NCBI GenBank assembly: GCA_030016765.1
Contig: JASEJS010000008.1
Span: forward strand, 1 to 19,573
Direction of reading: 5' to 3'
DNA from: Patescibacteria group bacterium
Lineage (GTDB): Bacteria > Patescibacteriota > Minisyncoccia > Minisyncoccales > JASEJS01
DNA length: 19,573 bases
Both the position numbers and the translations under genes were made by a program. Positions 6,478-14,267 of the stretch are shown piece after piece; the first letter of the stretch is position 1, and every line of letters begins with the position of its first letter. Under the pieces are notes generated by a model. The model saw nothing but the letters and a program-made list of their open reading frames with translations, was not told where the DNA came from and made no database searches.

Positions 6478-6492
6478 TTTTGTATTACCACT

Positions 6493-7833
6493 ATGACTAA
6501 TGAAGAGCTTTGGCAGGCAGTCTTAGCCCAAATCCAATTGAATATCTCTTCAGCTAATTTTGCTACTTGGTTTAAAAATACTAAAATTATTTCCCAAAAA
6601 AATAGCCAGGTTATTGTTTCTGTTCCCAATTCCTTTGTTAAAGAATGGCTTGAACAAAAATATAATAAGTTTATTTTAAAAATTTTACATAGTCTAAATG
6701 AACAAATTAAAGAAGTTAAATATAGCATTGGGAAAGGAGAGCTAAAAAGAACTCTTTTGCCAGTTGAAGAGACTAATCAGCTTGAATTTCCAGAATTTAA
6801 AATCGACAAGGAAACCAATCTTAATTCCAGATATACTTTTGAAAATTTTATAGTTGGACCCTTTAATGAGCTGCCTCAGGCTGCTGCTTGGGCAGTGGCA
6901 AAGAATCCTGGCTTTATCTACAATCCCTTGTTTATTTATGGTGGAGTGGGTTTAGGTAAAACCCATTTACTTCAGGCTATTGGTAACGAAATTGTTAAAA
7001 ATTTTCCTGAAAAGAGAGTAAGATATATTTTCTCTGAGAAATTTACTTCTGGAGTGGTAGCTTCAATTAGAAACCAGGAGATGGAAAGATTTAAATCAAA
7101 ATATCGGGAAATTGATGTTTTAATTATTGATGATGTTCAATTTTTAGCTGGAAAAGAAAAGACCCAAGAGGAGTTTTTTCACACCTTTAATGCTTTATAT
7201 GAAAAAAACAAACAAATCGTCATTTCTTCTGACAGACCTCCAAAAGCTATTCCAGCTTTAACCGAAAGATTAAGATCGAGGTTTGAGGGAGGAATGATTG
7301 CTGATATTTCTTATCCTGATTTTGAAACGAGGGTAGCTATTTTAAAAGCTAAAAGTAGGGAGAAAAATATTGATTTTTCAGATGAAATTTATAATTACAT
7401 AGCTTCCAATATTCAGAAAAATATTAGAGAATTAGAAGGAGCCCTAAATAGATTGATAGTTTATCAAAAATTAAACAATCGCTCACCAGATATTGAGAGC
7501 GCTAAATCCCTTTTGAAAAATATACTTTATAGCCCAAAAAGAGTAGCTACTCCAAAAAAAATAATTCAGGCAGTGGCTGAGTTCTACGATCTTAAAGAAA
7601 AGGACCTTATAAAAAATTCTAGAAAAAGAGAAATTGTTAGACCTCGCCAAATTGCCATGTTTTTATTAAGAGAAATCTTGAACAGCTCTTTTCCTTTTAT
7701 TGGAAAGAAATTGGGCAAAAAAGATCACACTACCGCCATTCACTCTTGTGAAAAAATTCAAAAAGAATTGGAAAATAATGAAAATTTAGAAGAGGAAATC
7801 AACTTAATAAAACAAAGAATTTTTAGTGGATAA
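6493..7833 (+). CDS. Chromosomal replication initiator DnaA
   Basis: A 446-aa protein with all DnaA parts. Domain I (residues about 1-75) contains LWQAVLAQIQ...FATWFKNT, and a short variable linker follows to about 112. The AAA+ core begins at YTFENFIVGPFN. Walker A GGVGLGKTH lies at 150-158, Walker B VLIIDDVQFL at about 210, and RLRSRFEGG is also present. The C-terminal DNA-binding domain carries the signature KKDHTTAIHSC at about 409-419. It is an ATP-dependent origin-binding initiator. The ATG at 6493 is preceded by the GC-rich structured region and no Shine-Dalgarno at normal distance. dnaN follows 121 nt later. Confidence 0.97.
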   Translation: MTNEELWQAVLAQIQLNISSANFATWFKNTKIISQKNSQVIVSVPNSFVKEWLEQKYNKFILKILHSLNEQIKEVKYSIGKGELKRTLLPVEETNQLEFPEFKIDKETNLNSRYTFENFIVGPFNELPQAAAWAVAKNPGFIYNPLFIYGGVGLGKTHLLQAIGNEIVKNFPEKRVRYIFSEKFTSGVVASIRNQEMERFKSKYREIDVLIIDDVQFLAGKEKTQEEFFHTFNALYEKNKQIVISSDRPPKAIPALTERLRSRFEGGMIADISYPDFETRVAILKAKSREKNIDFSDEIYNYIASNIQKNIRELEGALNRLIVYQKLNNRSPDIESAKSLLKNILYSPKRVATPKKIIQAVAEFYDLKEKDLIKNSRKREIVRPRQIAMFLLREILNSSFPFIGKKLGKKDHTTAIHSCEKIQKELENNENLEEEINLIKQRIFSG

Positions 7834-7954
7834 TTTAAACAAAAAATTTATTAAGATTATTTTAAGAAAATTAAATTGAATTTTCCTCAATAGAAGAATG
7901 ATAAAAAGATAATTTTTCCCAATGATTAATAATAATTAATAATAAAATATAAAA

Positions 7955-9088
7955 ATGAAGTTAATAATCTTACAAGAAAAACTCAAAAATGGACTCAATA
8001 TTGTAGAAAGAATTACCTCAAAATCCCTTTCTCTTCCTATTTTAAACAATGTTCTAATTTCAGCTGAAAAGAATTTTTTAAAACTAACTTCCACTAATCT
8101 GGAAATCGGAATCAATTGGTGGAGTTTGGCTCAAATTGAAAAAGAAGAAAAAATAACCGTTCCAGCTTCCATTTTTTCTAATTTTGTTAGTTTTCTTCCA
8201 AATAAAAAATTGGTCCTTGAAATAAAAGATAAAACTTTATTAATTGATTGTGAAAATTTCAAAACTCAAATTAAAGGTATTTCAGCAGAAGATTTTCCAA
8301 TAATTCCTGAAGTTCCAAGAGAAGAATTTTTTGAAATAGAAACTTCCCCTTTTTGCCAGGGTCTTTCTCAAATAGTGGATATTGCTGTTCCTTCCACAGC
8401 CAGGCCAGAGATTTCTGGAATATATTTTTCTTTTCAAAAAAACAAAATTTTAATGGCAGCTACTGATTCTTTTAGATTAGGAGAAAAAAGTCTCTTTTTA
8501 GAAAAAGAAACTCCTTTTAAGGCTAAGGAAATTTCTTTTATTCTTCCCCAAAGAGCGGCAAAAGAGATAATAAATATTTTCAGTGGGAAAAACGGAAAAT
8601 TAAAGCTTTACTTTTCTCCTCATCAAGTTTTATTTGAATCAGAGCTTTCAGAAACCCCCCATCCTCAAATTCAACTCGTTTCTAGATTAATTGAGGGAGA
8701 ATATCCTGCCTATCAGGAAATTATTCCAAAGAAATACCAAACCCAGATTATCTTAAATAAAAACGATTTTATAAATCAAGTAAAAATAGCTGCCCTATTT
8801 AGTGGGAAAATCAATGAGGTTAAATTTAAGATTGACCCAAAAAGAGGGGGAGTGGAAATTCTAAGCCAAAATCCTGATTTAGGAAAACAACAAAACTACT
8901 TAAGAGGAGAAATAAAGGGAGAGTCTTTAGAAATTTCTTTTAATCACCGATTTTTAATTGATGGTTTAAATTCAATAAGAAGTTCAGAAATAATCTTTGA
9001 ATTAAATGGAGAAGAGGGACCAGGGGTTTTAAAACCAGTTGGAGATTCAAGTTATATTTATGTAGTGATGCCCATTAAAGCAAGCTAA
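7955..9088 (+). CDS. DNA polymerase III beta sliding clamp
   Basis: A 377-aa protein of normal clamp length. Three repeated clamp domains are recognisable. The first starts MKLIILQEKLKNGLNIVERITSKSLSLPILNNVLI. The second contains ARPEISGIYF and AATDSFRLGEK. The third contains SRLIEGEYPAYQEIIPK and the C-terminus YIYVVMPIK, close to the universal 'MPx(R/K)' ending. The dimer ring tethers the polymerase to DNA. The 121-nt spacer from dnaA is very AT-rich and has no strong promoter. There is no recF or gyrB after it; instead the gene ends in a 14-nt convergent overlap with the penicillin-binding protein gene. Confidence 0.96.
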   Translation: MKLIILQEKLKNGLNIVERITSKSLSLPILNNVLISAEKNFLKLTSTNLEIGINWWSLAQIEKEEKITVPASIFSNFVSFLPNKKLVLEIKDKTLLIDCENFKTQIKGISAEDFPIIPEVPREEFFEIETSPFCQGLSQIVDIAVPSTARPEISGIYFSFQKNKILMAATDSFRLGEKSLFLEKETPFKAKEISFILPQRAAKEIINIFSGKNGKLKLYFSPHQVLFESELSETPHPQIQLVSRLIEGEYPAYQEIIPKKYQTQIILNKNDFINQVKIAALFSGKINEVKFKIDPKRGGVEILSQNPDLGKQQNYLRGEIKGESLEISFNHRFLIDGLNSIRSSEIIFELNGEEGPGVLKPVGDSSYIYVVMPIKAS

Positions 9089-11093
9089 ATTCTGGTTTAT
9101 TAAAGTTTTCTTTTGGGAATTTTAATAAAGCTTTTTCCATAAATTTCCTCCAGATTGGACCGGCTAACATTACTCCTATTTTTTTAACTAAGGGAGAATT
9201 GTCATTATTTCCAACCCAGACTCCAACTGAAAGGGAGGGAGTATAGCCAATGGTCCAGGCATCTCGATAATCTTGGGTAGTTCCAGTTTTTACTGCTACC
9301 TGATAATCTTCAAAATACAAAAGAGACCTTAAACCAAACAAGGGAGCCCTGGCTTCATTATCTGATAAAATATCATTAATGAGCCTAGCTGAATTCTTAC
9401 TTAAAACTCTTTTCGGAGTTTTTTTGTTTTCCTCAATAATATTTCCATGAGAATCTTCAATTCTTAAAATAAAAACAGGGGGAATTCTTAATCCTTCAGT
9501 GGCAAAGACCCCATAAGCTGAAACCATTTCTAATAACTTCACTTCTCCTCCTCCTAAAACAAGGGAAGGTCCATAAAAAGAAAGAGGGGCATTTAAAGTA
9601 GTAATACCCATTTCTTTTGCTTTCTCAATACTTTCTTCTAAACCTTTTAGGAAGATTTTTTCTTTTCCAACAAAATTATTAAGGGTGAGATTTTCAATTT
9701 TTTCTTCTGAACCAACTAAATAAAGCACTTTTATTGAAGGAATATTTAGGGATTGGGCTAAGGCTTCTCTTAAAGAAACTTTCCCTCGAAATCTCTCATC
9801 ATAGTTTTGAGGAATGTATTCTTTGCCTCCCCAGATTCCAAAATTGGTTTCCTCATCAATTAAAATTTCTTTGTCGTCATATCCTTTTTCAAAAGCAGTG
9901 ACATAAACAAAAGGCTTAAAGGCAGATCCTGGCTGGCGACCTATTTTATAAGTTGCCACATTAACTTTTGGTTCAAACAGACAATTTGCCCCTGGAGTGC
10001 ATCCTTCAGGATAGGGTTTTCCAAACCAATCTTTTGAGCCAACCAGAGCTAAGATCTGACCAGTTTTAGGGCAGATAGCTACTAAAGAGGCATTGTGAGC
10101 TTGATATTTTTTATTTCTTTCTGCTCCCTCCTTGACTACTTTTTCAGCCAATTGCTGGAGTTCCCAGTCCAAAGTGGTATAAACTTTTAATCCCTTCTTT
10201 TGCAAAAAATCTTCTCCGTATTTTTGAATTAGATAATTTTTAACTTCCATCACAAAATGGGGAGCTAAAATTGGTATTTTTCGCTCAACAAATTCTAACC
10301 TTTCTTTTTTAGCTCTTTCTGCCTCTTCTCGAGTGAGATAACCAATTTCTGCCATTCTATCTAAAATATAGTCCTTTCTAGCTAATAATTCATTTTTATT
10401 AGGACCATAAGGAGAAAGATAACTGGGAGCCCTAATTAAAGAAGCTAAAGTAGCTGCTTCAGCTAAAGAGATTTCAGAAACTGGTTTTCTGAAATAGGTC
10501 TGGCTGGCAGCTTCCACTCCATAAGCATTAGAACCAAAGGGAACTTGGTTTAAATACCACTCTAAAATTTGATCTTTTGAATAGCGTCTATCTAACTCTA
10601 AGGCTAAAATAATTTCCCTAATTTTCCTTTGGGCAGTTTTTTCTAAATTGAGAAAGGTGGTTCGGATTAGCTGCTGAGGGATAGTTGAACCTCCATAAAC
10701 TGGCTTCATAATTTTCAAGTTGATTAAAACTGACCTCATTATCCCTTTAAAATCAATTCCCCAATGATGATAAAAATTGCTATCTTCAGCTGCAATTACA
10801 GCTTTCTCTAAATAATCTGGCATTTCTTTTAAAGAGACTAAGGTTCTTTTTTCTTCTCCATACATTTCGTATAAAAGAACTTTCCCAGTTTCATCAAAAA
10901 TTTTCGTCGATTGAATAGAAATTCTTTCAGTAAATTTTTCTGGCCGGGGAAGATCTTTGGCATAGTAGATAAATAAAAATAAAAGACCAAAGACCAGAAA
11001 CAAAAAACAAAAACCAAGAAGTTTTAAAAACAAAGGAACCCTCCCTTTTTTATTTTTTTGATAAATTTTTAAATATCTTTTTCTCTTTGGCAT
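9075..11093 (-). CDS. Class A penicillin-binding protein (PBP1A-type)
   Basis: A 672-aa bifunctional peptidoglycan synthase. A basic cytoplasmic N-terminus is followed by one membrane anchor (residues about 21-45). The glycosyltransferase family 51 domain has EDSNFYHHWGID (catalytic Glu about 103) and GGSTIPQQLIR (134-144). The transpeptidase domain has the SxxK motif SAFK (Ser390, Lys393), the SxN motif SLN (448-450) and KTGT (602-605). All catalytic motifs are intact. It polymerises and cross-links peptidoglycan outside the membrane. Its 3' end overlaps that of dnaN by 14 nt. The start at 11093 has no Shine-Dalgarno. The gene appears to be transcribed alone. Confidence 0.95.
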   Translation of the reverse strand: MPKRKRYLKIYQKNKKGRVPLFLKLLGFCFLFLVFGLLFLFIYYAKDLPRPEKFTERISIQSTKIFDETGKVLLYEMYGEEKRTLVSLKEMPDYLEKAVIAAEDSNFYHHWGIDFKGIMRSVLINLKIMKPVYGGSTIPQQLIRTTFLNLEKTAQRKIREIILALELDRRYSKDQILEWYLNQVPFGSNAYGVEAASQTYFRKPVSEISLAEAATLASLIRAPSYLSPYGPNKNELLARKDYILDRMAEIGYLTREEAERAKKERLEFVERKIPILAPHFVMEVKNYLIQKYGEDFLQKKGLKVYTTLDWELQQLAEKVVKEGAERNKKYQAHNASLVAICPKTGQILALVGSKDWFGKPYPEGCTPGANCLFEPKVNVATYKIGRQPGSAFKPFVYVTAFEKGYDDKEILIDEETNFGIWGGKEYIPQNYDERFRGKVSLREALAQSLNIPSIKVLYLVGSEEKIENLTLNNFVGKEKIFLKGLEESIEKAKEMGITTLNAPLSFYGPSLVLGGGEVKLLEMVSAYGVFATEGLRIPPVFILRIEDSHGNIIEENKKTPKRVLSKNSARLINDILSDNEARAPLFGLRSLLYFEDYQVAVKTGTTQDYRDAWTIGYTPSLSVGVWVGNNDNSPLVKKIGVMLAGPIWRKFMEKALLKFPKENFNKPEFSLL

Positions 11094-11275
11094 AATTTAC
11101 AAGTTTATGTGTTTATTTTAAAATAAAACAGCTATCTAGAATCGGTCAATAGTTAATGATTGACTGAAAGAAACAGCCATTACCTTTTCAATCTCAGCTT
11201 TCAGTTTTAAGTCTTTTTCAGGATATCACGGGATACACTCTGTGTCTAATTTTAGGGGTACCTGCCCTGAGCGGG
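11094..11275. other. Intergenic, possible insertion-element scar
   Basis: No gene is seen. The part next to the hisA remnant (about 11230-11280) is more GC-rich than its surroundings and contains TGTGTCTAATTTTAGGGGTA, which has the look of an insertion-sequence end. On the minus strand, about 11216 down to 11144, there is an open stretch ending in ...EKVMAVSFSQSLTIDRF that could be the tail of a decayed gene. Both resemblances are by eye and unproven. Confidence 0.25.
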
Positions 11276-11538
11276 ATCAGAAGGAAACCAGCTGTTGATA
11301 TTATTTCTTGTAAATGTGTTAGATTAATTAAAGGTAATTTTAAATCAAAAAAGTATATAGGGCTAATCCTTTAAAAATAGCTCAACTTTTCCAAAAAGCT
11401 AGATTAAAAAGATTGCATTTAATAGATTTAGAAGGAGCTAAAGAGGGGAAAATAAAAAATTGGGAAACAATTAAAAAATTGCCAAGAACACTATCAAAAA
11501 CCGAGCCCTGCCCCATTCTATGGGGGGAGCGGAGGTGA
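11276..11538 (+). pseudogene. hisA remnant, N-terminal part, frameshifted
   Basis: In frame from 11288, the translation reads PAVDIISCKCVRLIKGNF, matching the HisA start 'PAIDI..GKCVRL.QG(D/N)F'. After a frameshift near 11354-11356 the next frame reads NPLKIAQLFQKARLKRLHLI and then DLEGAKEGKIKNWETIKKL to about 11480. This matches the HisA segment 'DP...A..(W/F)...G...LH(L/V)(V/I)DLDGAKEGK..N...I'. HisA is the ProFAR isomerase of histidine synthesis, a TIM barrel of about 240 aa. Only about 65 residues remain, the start codon is gone, and unrelated sequence follows until a TGA at 11536-11538. The reading needs one frameshift, so it cannot be functional. Confidence 0.75.
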
Positions 11539-11560
11539 AAATGAAGTCTTGAGCTTCATT
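11511..11560 (+). repeat. Two small hairpins downstream of hisA remnant
   Basis: CCCCAT (11511-11516) pairs with ATGGGG (11520-11525) over the loop TCT. AATGAAG (11540-11546) pairs with CTTCATT (11554-11560) over a 7-nt loop. Both lie upstream of the argH promoter at 11604, so they are not part of that mRNA leader if the promoter is correct. Neither has a T-run. They may be the end of whatever sequence replaced the rest of hisA. Confidence 0.35.
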
Positions 11561-11603
11561 GCCTATAGTATTAAAATTATTTTGTGGCGTTGATTCCCGA
11601 TTA

Positions 11604-11632
11604 TTGACATCTGTTTGAAATAGATGTAATAA
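11604..11632 (+). promoter_or_regulatory. Promoter of the argH-argG operon
   Basis: A consensus -35 TTGACA (11604-11609) is followed after 17 bp by TAATAA (11627-11632). Transcription would start near 11639, giving a leader of about 36 nt before the argH ATG at 11675. It is one of the two best sigma70-type promoters in the window, and its spacer is occupied by a palindrome (11607-11627). Confidence 0.7.
11607..11627. promoter_or_regulatory. Candidate operator in argH promoter spacer
   Basis: This is a 21-bp near-perfect palindrome: ACATCT (11607-11612) and AGATGT (11622-11627) as outer arms, TTT (11614-11616) and AAA (11618-11620) inside, and a central G at 11617. Nine of ten base pairs match; only G11613/T11621 fails. 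It overlaps the end of the -35 box and the first base of the -10 box. A bound dimer would block RNA polymerase. The obvious candidate ligand is the Lrp-type fusion regulator encoded at the end of the same operon; this is inference. Confidence 0.55.
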
Positions 11633-11674
11633 ATTAATTATGGGGTAATAAATCGGTAATTTACTATAATCACT

Positions 11675-13024
11675 ATGAAACTTTGGGAAAATAACAATAA
11701 TCATCATGAGGATAATGAAATAGAGAGGTTTACTGCCGGAGAGGATGTTTCTCTAGATCAACTATTGGTCAAATACGACGTAATAGGTTCTATTGCTCAT
11801 GCTGTGATGTTACAAAAAATAGGCATTTTGACTCAACCTGAGTTGATGGATTTAAAAAGAGCATTGCTAGAAATTATCGAATTGGATAAAAAAGGACAGT
11901 TTAAAATAGAAACCTGGGAGGAAGATGTCCATACCAAAATAGAAAATTATTTAACTTTGAGACTTGGTGAAAGCGGAAAAAAGATTCATACTGGGAGGAG
12001 TAGGAATGACCAGATTCTGGTAGATTTGAGGCTTTATACAAAAGAGAAGCTTTTGAAAATTCAAAAAAATTTACTGAATTTATGTAATAATTTAATCGTT
12101 TTTAGTAAGAAAAATAAATCTTTACCGATGCCTGGCTATACTCATTTGCAAAAGGCGATGCCTTCTTCGGTCGATCTCTGGGCCCTTTCTTTTGCTGAAT
12201 CTTTATTAGATGATTTAATCTTTACTAAATCTGTTTATAATCTAAATGATCAAAATCCTTTAGGTTCAGGAGCAGGCTATGGTAGTCCAATTAATTTGGA
12301 TAGAGAATTAACCACCAATTTATTAGGTTTTAAGAGGCTCCAAAATAATGTTTTGTATGTTCAGAATAGTAGAGGAAAAATAGAATCAATGGTTTTGGCA
12401 GCCTTATCTCAGATTATGCTTGATTTAGCTAAATTATCTAATGACCTTATCTTATTTTCTACCGAAGAATTCGGATTTTTTGAGATTCCGGAGGAATTTA
12501 AAACCGGCTCTAGTATGATGCCTCGAAAGAGAAATCCCGATGTTTTGGAATTAACTCGAGCCAGAGCAAGTAAAGTTCTCTCTTATTATTTCCAAACCAT
12601 AAATATTATAAAAGATCTACCCTCTGGTTATAATCGAGATTTGCAAGAGACAAAGGAACCAATATTAAAGGGTTTAACTATTACTAATTCTTGTTTAGAA
12701 ATGATGGTTTCTATTATAAATAACTTAAAAGCTAATAAACAAAGATTAGAAAGTGCTTTTTCACCGGAAATTTATGCTGCCGATAAAACTTTTGAATTAG
12801 TTAACCAAGGAATTCCCTTTAGAGATGCCTATCGGGAAATTGAAAGAAATCTAGAAAAGGTGGAATTAACCTCTCCAGAAGATATCATTAAATCAAGAAA
12901 ATCCAAAGGGACAAGTGGGGACCTAGGCCTAGATGAATCAGAAAAAAGGATAAAAGAAGAACTAAGTTCTCTCAACTCTGAAAAAGAAAAATTTTATCAA
13001 AAGATAAATAGTTTGGTATCTTAA
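11675..13024 (+). CDS. Argininosuccinate lyase ArgH
   Basis: A 449-aa cytosolic enzyme of the fumarase/aspartase superfamily that splits argininosuccinate into arginine and fumarate. It starts MKLW as ArgH proteins do. YDVIGSIAHAVML, TGRSRNDQ and MPGYTHLQKAMPSS (about 150-163) follow. The superfamily signature loop with the catalytic serine, GSSMMPRKRNPD, lies at about 279-290. The N-terminal 'WGGRF' of most ArgH is replaced by an asparagine/histidine-rich stretch (residues 5-15), an oddity that should not touch the active site. argG follows after 4 nt. There is no Shine-Dalgarno before the ATG. Confidence 0.95.
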   Translation: MKLWENNNNHHEDNEIERFTAGEDVSLDQLLVKYDVIGSIAHAVMLQKIGILTQPELMDLKRALLEIIELDKKGQFKIETWEEDVHTKIENYLTLRLGESGKKIHTGRSRNDQILVDLRLYTKEKLLKIQKNLLNLCNNLIVFSKKNKSLPMPGYTHLQKAMPSSVDLWALSFAESLLDDLIFTKSVYNLNDQNPLGSGAGYGSPINLDRELTTNLLGFKRLQNNVLYVQNSRGKIESMVLAALSQIMLDLAKLSNDLILFSTEEFGFFEIPEEFKTGSSMMPRKRNPDVLELTRARASKVLSYYFQTINIIKDLPSGYNRDLQETKEPILKGLTITNSCLEMMVSIINNLKANKQRLESAFSPEIYAADKTFELVNQGIPFRDAYREIERNLEKVELTSPEDIIKSRKSKGTSGDLGLDESEKRIKEELSSLNSEKEKFYQKINSLVS

Positions 13025-13028
13025 AAAT

Positions 13029-14267
13029 ATGCCAAAAGAGAAAGTGATTTTAGCTTATAGTGGAGGGCTAGATACTTCAGTTATTTTACATTGGTTAGTT
13101 CAGAAAGGTTATGAAGTGATACCCTGTGTGGTTGATTTAGGCCAACCCGAAAATTTTGAAGCAATAAGAAAAAAAGCTTTAAAATGTGGAGCCTTTAAAT
13201 TTTACCTGATAGATAAAAAAGAAGAATTTATTCGTGATTTCATTTTCCCAGCAATTAGAGCTAATGCTGTTTATGAAGGCAGATATTTAATGGGAACTTC
13301 TGTAGCTAGGCCCCTGATTGCTAAGACTCAAATCGAAATAGCGAAAAAAGAAAATGCTACTGCCGTCGCCCACGGAGCAACTGGTAAAGGAAATGATCAG
13401 GTCAGATTTGAACTGAGTTATCATGCCTTATTTCCTGGAATTAAAGTGATTGCTCCTTGGAAAGATGAGGAATTTTTAAATCAATTTCAAGGTAGATCAG
13501 ATGAGATTGAGTATGCCAAAAAATTTGGGATTCCAGTCAAAGCCACAATAGAGGAACCCTGGAGCACAGATGAGAATATTATGCACATTAGTTACGAATC
13601 GGGAGAGTTAGAAGATCCAATGAGAAGGCCACGAGAAGAGATGTTTCAATTAACCGTTTCTCCAAAAGAAGCACCCGATGAAGAAACCGAAATCGAAATA
13701 GAATTTGAGAAAGGCGATCCAGTCAGGGTTAAAAATTTAAAAGATGGAGCAGTGAAAGAAGGACCTCTGCCTCTCTATACTTATTTAAATGAGTTAGCTG
13801 GGAAAAATGGGATAGGAAGGGTAGATATGGTTGAAAATAGATTTGTAGGAATAAAATCCCGAGGGGTTTATGAAACTCCAGCTGGAACTATTTTAATGGC
13901 TGCTCATCGAGATTTAGAAGGCTTAACCCTGGATAGGGAAGTGATGCATTTGAGAGATAGTTTGGTTCCGAAATTTACCGAATTAGTTTATTATGGATTT
14001 TGGTATTCTCCAGAAATGGAAGTTTTAAGGGCTCTCTTAGATAAATCTCAAGAATATGTTTCCGGCAAAGTAAAAGTTGCTTTGTATAAAGGTAATATAA
14101 TAATGGCTGGAAGAGAATCTTCTTTTTCTTTATATGACCAAGCCCAATCCAGTATGGAGGTGGCTGGGGGATATGACCCTAAAAATGCCATTGGTTTTAT
14201 AAAAATAAATGCCATTCGGCTGATAAATAATACTTTGAGGAAGAAAAGGTTAAAGAAGGAATTATGA
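13029..14267 (+). CDS. Argininosuccinate synthase ArgG
   Basis: A 412-aa cytosolic ATP-dependent ligase that joins citrulline and aspartate. The N-type ATP pyrophosphatase P-loop AYSGGLDTSVI is at residues 9-19. EGRYLMGTSVARPLIAK (citrulline/aspartate site) and AHGATGKGNDQVRFE (about 114-128) are present, as is DENIMHISYESGELEDP. Length fits the family. It is the second gene of the operon and its stop overlaps the next start by 4 nt (ATGA, 14264-14267). With ArgH it makes arginine from citrulline. No ornithine carbamoyltransferase or earlier pathway gene is in the window, so citrulline must come from elsewhere. Confidence 0.96.
   Translation: MPKEKVILAYSGGLDTSVILHWLVQKGYEVIPCVVDLGQPENFEAIRKKALKCGAFKFYLIDKKEEFIRDFIFPAIRANAVYEGRYLMGTSVARPLIAKTQIEIAKKENATAVAHGATGKGNDQVRFELSYHALFPGIKVIAPWKDEEFLNQFQGRSDEIEYAKKFGIPVKATIEEPWSTDENIMHISYESGELEDPMRRPREEMFQLTVSPKEAPDEETEIEIEFEKGDPVRVKNLKDGAVKEGPLPLYTYLNELAGKNGIGRVDMVENRFVGIKSRGVYETPAGTILMAAHRDLEGLTLDREVMHLRDSLVPKFTELVYYGFWYSPEMEVLRALLDKSQEYVSGKVKVALYKGNIIMAGRESSFSLYDQAQSSMEVAGGYDPKNAIGFIKINAIRLINNTLRKKRLKKEL

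Larger units (their letters stand above)
6117..6492. other. rpmH-dnaA intergenic region, oriC candidate
   Basis: This 376-bp gap between divergent rpmH and dnaA is the classical position of a bacterial replication origin. Its left part (6117-6245) is AT-rich and its right part is GC-rich and highly structured. Only weak DnaA-box relatives are visible: AATTCCACA at 6160-6168 and TTATTAACA at 6182-6190, each differing from TTATCCACA at two or more positions. There is no box cluster. The origin call therefore rests on gene context only, and the AT-rich dnaA-dnaN spacer (7834-7954) is an alternative site for unwinding. Confidence 0.3.

Noticed and set aside
6434..6481. Intrinsic terminator before dnaA
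   Set aside because: The stem is strong, but the T-run is just four bases and 15 nt away from it.
11471..11707. Minus-strand ORF over the argH promoter
   Set aside because: It runs antisense to the hisA remnant and the argH start, has no recognisable domain and shows low-complexity shadow composition.
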